In this document: positions 38,360 to 47,867 of the stretch, piece by piece
How positions within the stretch are numbered: the first letter of the stretch is position 1
Layout of the letters: every line of letters starts with the position of its first letter
Assembly: GCF_000250985.1 (NCBI RefSeq)
Contig: NW_013524650.1
Span: forward strand, 325,906 to 389,905
Source: Nematocida parisii ERTm1
Lineage: Eukaryota > Microsporidia
Length of the DNA stretch: 64,000 bases
Direction: 5' to 3'
Notes under the pieces: generated by a model
Told to the model about the DNA's origin: nothing
The model's input: the letters and a program-made list of their open reading frames with translations, nothing else
Database searches by the model: none
Position numbers and translations under genes: made by a program

Positions 38360-41300
38360 AAGAAGCAAGAGAACTGATTTTGAAAGAGCAACAAGAAAAA
38401 GAGAAAGTAAAGAAGATGGAAGAGAGGGCGCAGGCAACACTAAATGAGAGGCTTATTAAGTATAGCATAAAACAAGAACTAAAAACAATTCAGAAAAAAA
38501 CACAGGAGACACCAAATATACTTTTTTGGATGCCATGTGGGCAGAACAAGAGTGTTATACAAAATAACTCCTTGCATCTATTAAAGAAAGAAAAATTCGC
38601 ACATTTAATGCAAAAAACAAAAGACGCGCTAATGGATTGCATATTTAAAGAAACACATACTTTTAACTGTGTGCAGGCATCTAACTACACGCCAATAAGT
38701 ATGAACACACGGAATGAGCTTATTCGACTACTCCAGAGGTTTGGGGTCAAACTAATGAAAGCCAACTCCCCAGGCAATGGAATACTCAAGCATGCAGAAT
38801 TTGATTTACCTACGCAGAACCAGATGTACATGTGTGAGTTTAGCCGTTCTTTAAAGAATATATATGAGTGGGAAGATGCAATATTAGAAATTAACAGTGC
38901 CGTGATGAAGTTACCTATAACTAATTCAGGGGATACGTACAGTCTGATTGAAATAGAAGATATTCTATTGAATGACATGATTATATCATACAAAAAAATA
39001 CGTAGTAACATTTCTAAAATGGCAGATATTATTAATAGTAGTAAATGGAAAAGCTATAGAACATATACTATGATCAGCATGGTAGAAAAGGCAAAGCAGT
39101 TAGAAGCAGAAATTAACTACAAATTATTCAAATGGATTGATTTCTTTATGTTTATGATAGAAAAAAACATAATATCAGAGTGCGCCAATTCAAAATCTAT
39201 TCGGAATATTCTTTTAAAGTTGCTAGAAATGCATAATAATCAGCGCAATACCAGCGAGGTTTCTATGCAGCCAATACAGCCTTCAGATGAAGACTTTGAT
39301 GTAAAGAGCGAAGAGTTATCTGAAATGCACGAATTTGAATGTGAATTAAAAAAAAGAACTGATGACTTAAACGTTGAATTTCAGGTAAAATATCCGAACT
39401 TTAATGCATCGCTTCTGACATGTGATGAAAACAGCATTCCTAAAAATGTAACTGTAAACTTAAATGATGTATTCAAGAAAATATTCCCAACAGTAGAAGT
39501 TCTTGCAAAATTACCAACTTCTCGGTCACAAGTTCCAGAAATCGCAGCTTATATGAAAATTCACAGGATAGAGTATGAAAGAAACTTTTTGCAAACTGAG
39601 TTTGTTTTCTGGGAGTGCTCGGCCAGTGCAATACATCTTATATGCAATATATTGGATGAATACTTTACTTCTGTGCAGTATATTAGACTAACCAACTGTG
39701 ACATTACAAATGATGTTCAAAGGATGATTTCTATTCCCATTATGAGAAAAGTCAGAAGATTAAGCATTATAACAGGCATGGAAATGAAGGAAGCATATGA
39801 TGCTATTAAGGATGCTTTGCCGGCACTAGAAATGCTTCAAATAGAGAAAGACCCCCAAGGCATAAACAGCGCCTTGCCAGCAGAATATAAACAGGATACT
39901 TTAGCAATTTTGGAAGCAAAAAAACAAATTCAGAGATGCTTAGATAAAAGCAAGGCAGACTATACGAATATTTACGAAAACAGAGGGGTCTATTGGGATA
40001 TAAATAATTCAAATGATATTACTCCGGATCTAAGCCAGAATAGATTCGAAGAATCCGGGGGTTTACTGCCTATTTTATCATCTGAAATATACATGGTTAT
40101 TATGAAGCTGTTTAAGGAGTATCCAAACATGTTAAGCAAAACTGATTTTATAAGTCTTTTCGGGTTAATAGCAAGATTGGCAAATAATAGACACAATATA
40201 TATTATGAAAATATAATGAAAAAAGATCAAGCTTTCTATAAAATTGATACAATCAGAAATTATCTATGTGATCTGGAGAAATTATGCAAAAAAATAGAGA
40301 AAGATAACTACACAATTATTGAAACCATTGATATAGAAGCCATAAAAAAATTAAAATCAGATGTATTAAATTATATAAAAAGTGATATAAAGTACCATAT
40401 AATTAAGTATAGTGATCTAGACAGTATATCCGAAAATCCTGAAATTAATATTACAGATGGTATAGACTGCGCTGGGCACTTGCAGATACATATGGATGCA
40501 CTGCCGGAGAATTATGAAAAAAGCGAAAATAAGAATCTGTATTCATCATTGGAAAATATACAGAAGTGGCTAGAAATACTAAAACAGAAAAGACAGAATG
40601 TTTTTAAGCTTAACAAATATGCAACAATGATGTATTATAAGGTTAAAAAAATGCATATTGGCATAAAATCATATATAACGAAGCATAAAAACAGTCATTT
40701 AGGCGTTTCATTAAACGGTTCTACCGATAAAAGAAATATAATTGGGCACAATCAAATGCATTTCCTTTTGAAATGCCACATACCGCGCTTAAAAGAATTC
40801 AATAGAGAACTGAGTTCCATGTTAACGGATTGGCAGATGATAGAATATATGGAAATGTATACAAAGGATGTAGAAACAAAAAATCAGCAGAAAACTTATG
40901 AAAAAACTCCCAGACAAAAAGAACTATCACCCAAACACAACTCAAAGAGCAACGATTTAGAGGGACATTCCAGTGGTGTATCAAGCACTAGTGGGCAGAC
41001 AACAGATAATAAGAATGACTTACTTGAGAAAAATTCATCAACCATCAGAATAGACAATTTCCTTCTAGAGTTTATGTTTCCGAGTGAGAATGATTTGTGC
41101 ACAGAATTTTTATACAGTTTGCATCATACTTTGATGAGCTTGGTTCCTACGCATTGTAGAAACTTTACAGTGGCATTGGGAATAAGGGAGGTCTGTGATA
41201 AAGAAAACTACAAAGTGTATTTGCAGAAACTCACTGAGTTCTATGAGGCAAAATCAAAGAAAGGCATAATAGACTATCTGAAATATGTGAAGATAATTGT

Positions 41301-42192
41301 GCAGGCAATTAATTTGGAAGTAAGTTATGAAGTAGTAATGGAAGATTTAAGCAAACTTACTAGAGTGCCTTATACTATGCTAGACATACCAAAATTTTAC
41401 TTTACTGGCCTCTCAAATGTCGTTGATCAGAGCAGTATAATTCCCAGGATGGTTATTAGTAATAGTACACTCAGAAGGTATTTATACGGCAGGTTAATGG
41501 CAGGAGAGCTAGAAACGTACAAGAACTACACAGAAAATCCTACTTTAAGACAGATGTACACTAGGCTAATGGCACTAAACCAAGTAAAGTCCCCACTGCA
41601 GATTGTTGAATTAGATTGTATAGAAGATTCCTACAATTGCCCGATTTGCCAGTCTTCTTCTCTTATAAAAGAAAATATAGAAATAAGCAAAACACACGCA
41701 GAGAATCTAAAAAAAGTCCTTTTAAAACTAGAAAAATACAAGCCAAGCATGAATTCCCGATCTAAGGAAGAAATAAGTCTTCACGAAAAGATCAGAATAG
41801 CCGAAGAATATGCTGCATTTGCCATAGACACACAGAATTTACTAGCCAGCCTTTCAACAGCCGACATAGAAAAAATACTAAATTTAGCCATGGATATATA
41901 CAAAATGCCAGAAAATAAATTGATAAATAAGTTCAATTTAGAAATAAATGGCGAACACCCATTCAAAAAAAACACACGTCAACATCTAAGTGAAATAAAA
42001 AAAAGTCGTATTCTTGCCAGAAAAGAAAATATCACAAAAAAACTACTGAACCACATTAATCTAACAGAGAAAAACAGACGAAAGTTAGAGAAATTAGAGA
42101 TAGATGATATGTGGGAGGTTGCGTGGTTCTTATCTGACATACTTGATGATAATTATATAGAGAGCTGGAAGAACTATACGCCGAACAATTAA
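38305..42192 (+). CDS. ORF 2 of the broken giant gene: LRR-like region and first RING half (1295 aa)
   Basis: A long helical, charged protein without its own signal peptide. Residues 430-510 show irregular leucine-rich repeat spacing (YIRLTNCDITNDV, VRRLSIITGMEM, LEMLQIEKD), as in the 957-aa protein upstream. A YNCPICQSS motif at about residues 1110-1118 (Cys codons at 41638-41649) looks like the first zinc-ligand pair of a RING finger, but no Cys-x-His follows in this frame. The frame closes at 42192. Coding-like sequence in the neighbouring frame (RELEELYAEQLNYIIREAAML) begins before that point, so the chain continues by a frame change between about 42153 and 42192. Confidence 0.65.
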   Translation: MDQIELHPKKHPIFAKTLEEARELILKEQQEKEKVKKMEERAQATLNERLIKYSIKQELKTIQKKTQETPNILFWMPCGQNKSVIQNNSLHLLKKEKFAHLMQKTKDALMDCIFKETHTFNCVQASNYTPISMNTRNELIRLLQRFGVKLMKANSPGNGILKHAEFDLPTQNQMYMCEFSRSLKNIYEWEDAILEINSAVMKLPITNSGDTYSLIEIEDILLNDMIISYKKIRSNISKMADIINSSKWKSYRTYTMISMVEKAKQLEAEINYKLFKWIDFFMFMIEKNIISECANSKSIRNILLKLLEMHNNQRNTSEVSMQPIQPSDEDFDVKSEELSEMHEFECELKKRTDDLNVEFQVKYPNFNASLLTCDENSIPKNVTVNLNDVFKKIFPTVEVLAKLPTSRSQVPEIAAYMKIHRIEYERNFLQTEFVFWECSASAIHLICNILDEYFTSVQYIRLTNCDITNDVQRMISIPIMRKVRRLSIITGMEMKEAYDAIKDALPALEMLQIEKDPQGINSALPAEYKQDTLAILEAKKQIQRCLDKSKADYTNIYENRGVYWDINNSNDITPDLSQNRFEESGGLLPILSSEIYMVIMKLFKEYPNMLSKTDFISLFGLIARLANNRHNIYYENIMKKDQAFYKIDTIRNYLCDLEKLCKKIEKDNYTIIETIDIEAIKKLKSDVLNYIKSDIKYHIIKYSDLDSISENPEINITDGIDCAGHLQIHMDALPENYEKSENKNLYSSLENIQKWLEILKQKRQNVFKLNKYATMMYYKVKKMHIGIKSYITKHKNSHLGVSLNGSTDKRNIIGHNQMHFLLKCHIPRLKEFNRELSSMLTDWQMIEYMEMYTKDVETKNQQKTYEKTPRQKELSPKHNSKSNDLEGHSSGVSSTSGQTTDNKNDLLEKNSSTIRIDNFLLEFMFPSENDLCTEFLYSLHHTLMSLVPTHCRNFTVALGIREVCDKENYKVYLQKLTEFYEAKSKKGIIDYLKYVKIIVQAINLEVSYEVVMEDLSKLTRVPYTMLDIPKFYFTGLSNVVDQSSIIPRMVISNSTLRRYLYGRLMAGELETYKNYTENPTLRQMYTRLMALNQVKSPLQIVELDCIEDSYNCPICQSSSLIKENIEISKTHAENLKKVLLKLEKYKPSMNSRSKEEISLHEKIRIAEEYAAFAIDTQNLLASLSTADIEKILNLAMDIYKMPENKLINKFNLEINGEHPFKKNTRQHLSEIKKSRILARKENITKKLLNHINLTEKNRRKLEKLEIDDMWEVAWFLSDILDDNYIESWKNYTPNN

Positions 42193-42215
42193 ACTATATT
42201 ATCAGAGAGGCTGCA

Positions 42216-43886
42216 ATGCTTAACACAAGAAAGGTTTTAGATATGCCAGAGCTAAATAGACAGTTGCCTAATATTGAGTGCTGGATAGGAGAATTGTGTG
42301 ATGTAGGAAGCGATCTTGCCTTCTATGCAGGAAAGAAACTCTTGAATTATATAAAGGAACACTCAGCAGAATATCCAAAAACTGCAGAAGAACAAAATCA
42401 GCTATTTACTTCTGTGTTTATTACACCACTGAATTCTGTCATGGAGGATGTTTTCAAAGAAAGAAATGAAAAAAAATTACTGAAATTGCCTAATGACACT
42501 ACAGAGAAAGCCAAAATAATTATGACAAATTTGTATATTGACTGGATAAGCAATATACAATCTGGGAAATACACAGATGAGGAAAGAAATACAGATAGGT
42601 GCATATTTGATAGTGTGAAAGAGGTATACCCAGCCACAATAGCTGCAGTTATTACATGGATGGAGAGTCAAGTGTTCAGCCCAGCTTTCAGATTGGCTGA
42701 TGTGAACAAGCTAGATATTCTTGATATAAAAGAGTTAGATGACAAAATGAACGATACTAAAAGCAACATATTCAATATGTTTACAGATGATTCATACGAG
42801 ATAGCAAAGAAACTAAACTATCCATTTGAGCTATTACTGCCTAGAGTAAAGAAAGCTGAACTTATGCCGAAAATAATACCCAGCAGGAAAGCCAAATCGA
42901 ATGAAATATTCTATAAAATCCAAAAACTCGATATAATTATTGAGTCCAGAAGAGAATATTCTAAGAATCAGAGCAATGAATTGGAATCTAACATTAATCA
43001 ACACAGCAATATTGATGGCATAAACAATACAGAGTTCCAGGTAAACACAGCAGATATCGTGCCCATGGTATTCCAAGATGATAGTGTTTTGTTATTACCT
43101 ATACCAGAAACAGAGCAATTTGTTGAGGAAAATACTCCAATCAGTCCAGTTGAACACCATTCAGATAATGATGTAGGCGATCATTGGGATAATTCAAGAA
43201 ATCAGCCCATGGGTTCATCCCAGTTAGATACTGCTGATGTTTTAGATACGAAATTGCCAGGCTGGGATATAAAACTAGAATGGAAAACCTATATTGACAA
43301 ACTTTCAATTGACTATACAATCCGAAACTATTTTAAAATTCTAATGAATCCGACACGAACGGTATTCTATAAAAGCAATTACTTTGCGTGGGTATTCCTA
43401 GAAGAAAAAGATATACTTAGCCAGTTTGCAATAGTTACTAAGGACCTTGAAGAAGACTATGCCGAATTAATCAAAAGGATTGTTGTTCTGATTAAAAAAA
43501 TTCAAATAGAGCAGATGGTGCTTAAACACAATCAATGCGCAATTGAAATGCTTTATTCTGATTTTTTTACTTTGATTAATAGAAACGAGATAAAAGCCCT
43601 TGCTAAGCGTATCTTAAATAACTATGAGTATATAAAAGCTGTGGATCAGAAGATTATAACTAATTTAAATAATGTATCTGCAGCACTAAGGGAATATAAT
43701 AGGCTAGTGAAAGATAAAACTCTGAAAGAAAGGCAGTTAATAAATATATATGAGGAAAAAATGGCACGCACACTGGCATCTGTATTAAAAGAAGCTAGCA
43801 TAGATGCCTGGAATCAGACCAAAGAGATCGCTAAAAACCAAACAAAGAAACCAAGCACGCAGAATGAAAAAGAGCTCTTTTTATAG
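42216..43886 (+). CDS. ORF 3 of the broken giant gene (556 aa)
   Basis: The ATG at 42216 lies only 24 bp after the previous stop, and protein-like sequence extends upstream of it in frame to about 42153, so this is not an independent start. The product is hydrophilic and helical, with Ser/Asn/Asp-rich residues 255-360 and a coiled-coil-like C-terminus (about 410-540). No signal peptide and no recognised domain. The frame closes in a GAAAAAGAGCTCTTTTT tract at about 43866-43882, where a single-base difference moves the coding signal to the next ORF. Confidence 0.6.
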   Translation: MLNTRKVLDMPELNRQLPNIECWIGELCDVGSDLAFYAGKKLLNYIKEHSAEYPKTAEEQNQLFTSVFITPLNSVMEDVFKERNEKKLLKLPNDTTEKAKIIMTNLYIDWISNIQSGKYTDEERNTDRCIFDSVKEVYPATIAAVITWMESQVFSPAFRLADVNKLDILDIKELDDKMNDTKSNIFNMFTDDSYEIAKKLNYPFELLLPRVKKAELMPKIIPSRKAKSNEIFYKIQKLDIIIESRREYSKNQSNELESNINQHSNIDGINNTEFQVNTADIVPMVFQDDSVLLLPIPETEQFVEENTPISPVEHHSDNDVGDHWDNSRNQPMGSSQLDTADVLDTKLPGWDIKLEWKTYIDKLSIDYTIRNYFKILMNPTRTVFYKSNYFAWVFLEEKDILSQFAIVTKDLEEDYAELIKRIVVLIKKIQIEQMVLKHNQCAIEMLYSDFFTLINRNEIKALAKRILNNYEYIKAVDQKIITNLNNVSAALREYNRLVKDKTLKERQLINIYEEKMARTLASVLKEASIDAWNQTKEIAKNQTKKPSTQNEKELFL

Positions 43887-44097
43887 CATGAAGAATAAAA
43901 CATATGATGCATATAAAGAACATATAAAGAGAAATCCTCCTGCTGATTGGGTTGAGGGGTGCAGTCGGGATGTTTATGCGATACTTCAGAATGTATTGCA
44001 TGGAAAAGTAGCATATAATGGATTAAGTGCTAGATCTGGTCTAAGAAGTAGCGAAACAAAAAAGAACAAAAACCGCCAAAAAGAAAATTGCTTGTAA
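43864..44097 (+). CDS. ORF 4 of the broken giant gene (short link)
   Basis: About 77 codons continue the coding signal in a different frame after ORF 3 (MKKSSFYSMKNKTYDAYKEH, then ADWVEGCSRDVYAILQNVL). The frame runs into a series of A5-A6 runs at about 44055-44092 and ends at 44097, while the RING half resumes in the frame used by ORF 3. It is too short to be a gene by itself and is best read as a piece between two frame changes. Confidence 0.5.
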   Translation: MKKSSFYSMKNKTYDAYKEHIKRNPPADWVEGCSRDVYAILQNVLHGKVAYNGLSARSGLRSSETKKNKNRQKENCL

Positions 44098-44099
44098 TT

Positions 44100-47000
44100 A
44101 TGCCGTGTGGGCATCTTCTATGCTATGTTTGTGCTACACATCATCAGAATACACAGCATCTAGGCAGAAACAGAAGTCTAAATCTGGATGATGCAAGGTA
44201 TGAATATCCATTGACCAACCACATCACATGTATTCTTTGCAGACAAAAGACTAAGTCATATGAGTATACCACGATACTTGAGGACGACTATGATTTGGCT
44301 GTGGAGAGTGGCCAGAAGTATACTCTGTGGAATGCACTGTTCAGATATGTTGGGCATATTCCTTTAAACATAATAGATAAAGATAGCACTCTTGTAATGT
44401 CTAATGTATACAAAAAGGATGCCTTGGATAGAAAGCTTGTATACATAGATGGAAGGCAGTTCTCAAAAGGCTGTGAGCGTACAAATCTATTCACAGAGCG
44501 CTGGGAGGATATAATGGAATTAGAGAAGAAAAAGAACCCCGAGAATATATCTTCAAATCCAGGAAGTAGTAGTAACAACTTAAGAATAGTAGATTATAAT
44601 GAAGCAAATGCGACAATAGATGATAATGGTAGAATATTAGCAATAAGAGATAGCACTGGGCCTGACACAACAATAACAAATGTTGTTGGTAATCCGCTGG
44701 TGCAGGACTATGATTATAAAAAAGAAAAATGCAATTGCATAAAGCAGCTAACAGCAAATTGTGAATGCAACAGTTCTTTGTTCCAGTATTACGACAGTAT
44801 AATTTATAATACAACTCCCGTGTATGAGTTCTACTTGTATAACAGAATGCAAGTGGGAGTGGCACGAGAGGGTGAGTTATACTATCCTTGGAAAATATCC
44901 ACTGAGAATAGTCAAGCCCGTATGGCAAAACTACTAGCGCTGTTTGATAGTTCGCTGGAAGAAAGGCAAGAAGTTCCTCTACGCATCAATAATGATTTAA
45001 ATGTATCAGATAGGTTTATTCAGGAAATACTCTCAGAAGAGGCCAACCATAGAGAGACTACACAATTCCTTATAGAAATACCAACATACAGTAATATTCC
45101 ACCAGTAGTTATTAAACCAGCTAAAATGAGCAAAATCCAAAACTTGAATTGCAGTGCCGACACATCCGATCATTATATAACCCCGCCAGTGGTAGACACA
45201 GAAAGAAAAGAAATAATGGTTCCCGGCGTGATAATGCACATAGCAAGAAAAAATTATCATATAAATCCAAGAAACACATCCGAAAACAACTTAGATGATG
45301 AAGAATATACGTATAATGATATAAGCAGTTTTTGTGACTCTGATTACAAAGAAGAAAAAGAAGCAGAGGAGGCCGCCTACCGAGAAAAACAGAATGAAGT
45401 ATATAGCGAACTGTTGATAGAAGATCCTAGCACAGATGAGTTAATAGGCCCAGATAAAGAGATAGAACTGTACACAAAACTACTAGAATCTAAGCAAAGC
45501 AAAATAATTGCAGATGAACTAAATAGTTACAGCTCCTTAGGAGTATTAGAGAATTCTAAGCTTTATAGTGAGTATTTGGAGACTTTAAAAAAAATAGACA
45601 AAATTAAAGCAATAGAGTCACCTTCTATGCACGATGAAGTGAAGACTCTTATAAATAGCATTTTAATAATAGCGGTAGATCTACTAACAAAGGGTAGAAG
45701 GATAAACTATCTGGTGGATGATCCAACTATCTTTGATGTGAATCATGCTATATATATATCTAATTCTGATAACTCAGAAAAGGATCCGAATACAGTATAC
45801 ATGCATAATGTGACAATGTTGAATATTATGCTTAAATCTATAAAAAGAAAGAATTTAGAAATTTTATACCAACCAATACTAGAAATATCTTACATAGAGC
45901 TAGATTCAGAAATAGAAAGCGCACTTATAAAAGAGGGTTTGGAATTAAAAGAATACAGAAAAGAATATAAAAAAGAATATAAAGAATATATTAACAAACA
46001 GAAAAATCATGAACTATATACAGAAATACTGCCGGCGCTTAAAAATGATATTCTAAAGAGCATGAAAACTTCAGAAAATTCAGAAAATTCAATAGGCCTT
46101 TTCCAGGTAGAAAATATTTTTCAATATAGCGATGATGAAAGCATAAAGAATAACACTAATTTAGTGGATAACTATATTTGTCGTATAGAGAAGCGTGTAG
46201 AGTCTCAAGAAGATACTAACGTTTTTTCTATAAAGAATGAATATACCAAGAAGATAAGCAATGCGTTATCTAGATTTTATAATTCTAATAGAGTGCGTGT
46301 TTGTAATAAAAACGAAGCATGCGTATTTTATGGAGCTAGTTCGGATTGGATTCTGTCTTTGTTTGATAATCTATTCTTTTATGCATATGATGACCAAACC
46401 GCAGAAATCTCTCAGGCATCTATATCAAATCCAGAATTTAATATAATAATGCAGGCACTGGCATCCACATCAAATCCAGAAGTTAATACAATAATGCAGG
46501 CACTGGCATCTACATCAGATTCAGAAAATAGATCTGATTTTATAAAAAGAAATCAGTCATATCTATTTAGCTTTTTTAATAAATTGATGAATGAAAAGGA
46601 AAAAAAGAAAGAAACCTTATTAGAGGAAACAGAAACTGAACTTAAAAGAATGAACATAAATGTGCAGCCTTTAAATCCAGATATCGTCTTAGTAACTGAG
46701 TACATAAAAAAATGGAGAACAAAATTTAATAAGCATAATATGTATACAAGAATAGAAAAACTTGTTTTATTAGCGCAGTTAAGAATTTTTATGTTGACAC
46801 ATATCCAGAAAGATATACAAAACTTCTCTCACAACCTTAAAGTGGCTTCTGGCTTGTTTAAAAACAAGAGTGCAATTAAAAAATGTTTAAAAAAGTTTAA
46901 TACTATTTTTAATCAATTAGAAGCCGGATATAATTATTCTCAAAAGGAATTAGATGACTTTTCAGATAAATATAAGAAAGCAATAGAAACTCTTACAGAA

Positions 47001-47303
47001 CAATCATTGATTTTTAAAGAGTTTATATCACAAAAAGGCGAAGAGCTAGGCCCATATGCGGGAATAAAGAGTCTAAAAAAGTTGGAATCTATACTAAGAA
47101 CAATAAAGACGTCTATAAATTCTTGCTTAAACGCTAATAGATTAAAAATGGAGAAAAATACACCAAAATACGTTATAAACCAAGTAAGGAAGCATTTACA
47201 AGAAACACAAATTATACGAAACGCTAGTATAAAGGACTTGCTATCTCAAGAAGTAGAAGAGAATCCTATAACAGATTCATCCTCAGATAACACAAGTTCT
47301 TAA
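44100..47303 (+). CDS. ORF 5 of the broken giant gene: second RING half and helical tail (about 1067 aa)
   Basis: The open frame begins with IMPCGHLLCYVCATHHQ and, 31 residues later, CILCRQ. This supplies Cys-x-His-x2-Cys-x2-Cys and the last Cys-x2-Cys of a RING finger; the first Cys pair is missing from this frame. RING proteins are usually E3 ubiquitin ligases. The long remainder is hydrophilic and helical, with a Lys/Glu-rich core and two perfectly phased 45-bp repeats (46425-46514) coding for SNPE-N-IMQALAST. No membrane segment. A RING-bearing expanded family is known from Nematocida, so this may be a member. The ATG at 44100 is only the first ATG, not a trusted start. Confidence 0.6.
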   Translation: MPCGHLLCYVCATHHQNTQHLGRNRSLNLDDARYEYPLTNHITCILCRQKTKSYEYTTILEDDYDLAVESGQKYTLWNALFRYVGHIPLNIIDKDSTLVMSNVYKKDALDRKLVYIDGRQFSKGCERTNLFTERWEDIMELEKKKNPENISSNPGSSSNNLRIVDYNEANATIDDNGRILAIRDSTGPDTTITNVVGNPLVQDYDYKKEKCNCIKQLTANCECNSSLFQYYDSIIYNTTPVYEFYLYNRMQVGVAREGELYYPWKISTENSQARMAKLLALFDSSLEERQEVPLRINNDLNVSDRFIQEILSEEANHRETTQFLIEIPTYSNIPPVVIKPAKMSKIQNLNCSADTSDHYITPPVVDTERKEIMVPGVIMHIARKNYHINPRNTSENNLDDEEYTYNDISSFCDSDYKEEKEAEEAAYREKQNEVYSELLIEDPSTDELIGPDKEIELYTKLLESKQSKIIADELNSYSSLGVLENSKLYSEYLETLKKIDKIKAIESPSMHDEVKTLINSILIIAVDLLTKGRRINYLVDDPTIFDVNHAIYISNSDNSEKDPNTVYMHNVTMLNIMLKSIKRKNLEILYQPILEISYIELDSEIESALIKEGLELKEYRKEYKKEYKEYINKQKNHELYTEILPALKNDILKSMKTSENSENSIGLFQVENIFQYSDDESIKNNTNLVDNYICRIEKRVESQEDTNVFSIKNEYTKKISNALSRFYNSNRVRVCNKNEACVFYGASSDWILSLFDNLFFYAYDDQTAEISQASISNPEFNIIMQALASTSNPEVNTIMQALASTSDSENRSDFIKRNQSYLFSFFNKLMNEKEKKKETLLEETETELKRMNINVQPLNPDIVLVTEYIKKWRTKFNKHNMYTRIEKLVLLAQLRIFMLTHIQKDIQNFSHNLKVASGLFKNKSAIKKCLKKFNTIFNQLEAGYNYSQKELDDFSDKYKKAIETLTEQSLIFKEFISQKGEELGPYAGIKSLKKLESILRTIKTSINSCLNANRLKMEKNTPKYVINQVRKHLQETQIIRNASIKDLLSQEVEENPITDSSSDNTSS
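46425..46514 (+). repeat. Two tandem 45-bp coding repeats
   Basis: Two adjacent units encode SNPEFNIIMQALAST and SNPEVNTIMQALAST; a third degenerate start follows. The unit is a multiple of three, so copy-number change would keep the frame. Confidence 0.85.
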
Positions 47304-47867
47304 ATAAGTTTCTTAGAAATTTATATAAGAAAAGAAATACTAGAATTGCCAACTACACCATAAACATTTAATTGTTAATAATTACAGGAATATCCTATAA
47401 TTTTACAATTACTGCTAATACTGTACTAAAATATGGGTTTATACTTATTATATGTACGTGTTAGTATACTAAATATTATTCTAATGTGGTATTTACAGTA
47501 AATATTACTGAAAGTTTAAATATTGAAAATAATTCATATATGAATTAATACCGATTTAATAAAATCAGACAATTAAAGAATCTCTAGCAATCCACTGGAT
47601 ATAATTTTATATTCACAGGGTTATTTTTAGAATATTATTATTTCCAAATTTTATTTTTAAAGTATTTCTGAGTATTAGTAAATAATTTATTCTTTACATA
47701 TTTTTATAATAATATAGAAGATAAATGTACAAAAAGCAATACTTATTTCTGTAATTATTTTATAAATATAGAAAAAACTTAGAAAGTAAATATTTATAGA
47801 TTATTATTATATTGGGGCATCCCATTAGAAATGTATTATGAACAAGAATCGGGCTGTATGTAGTTGG
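47304..47867. other. AT-rich 3'-3' spacer
   Basis: About 560 bp between convergent genes. I see no RNA gene or ORF. Confidence 0.45.
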
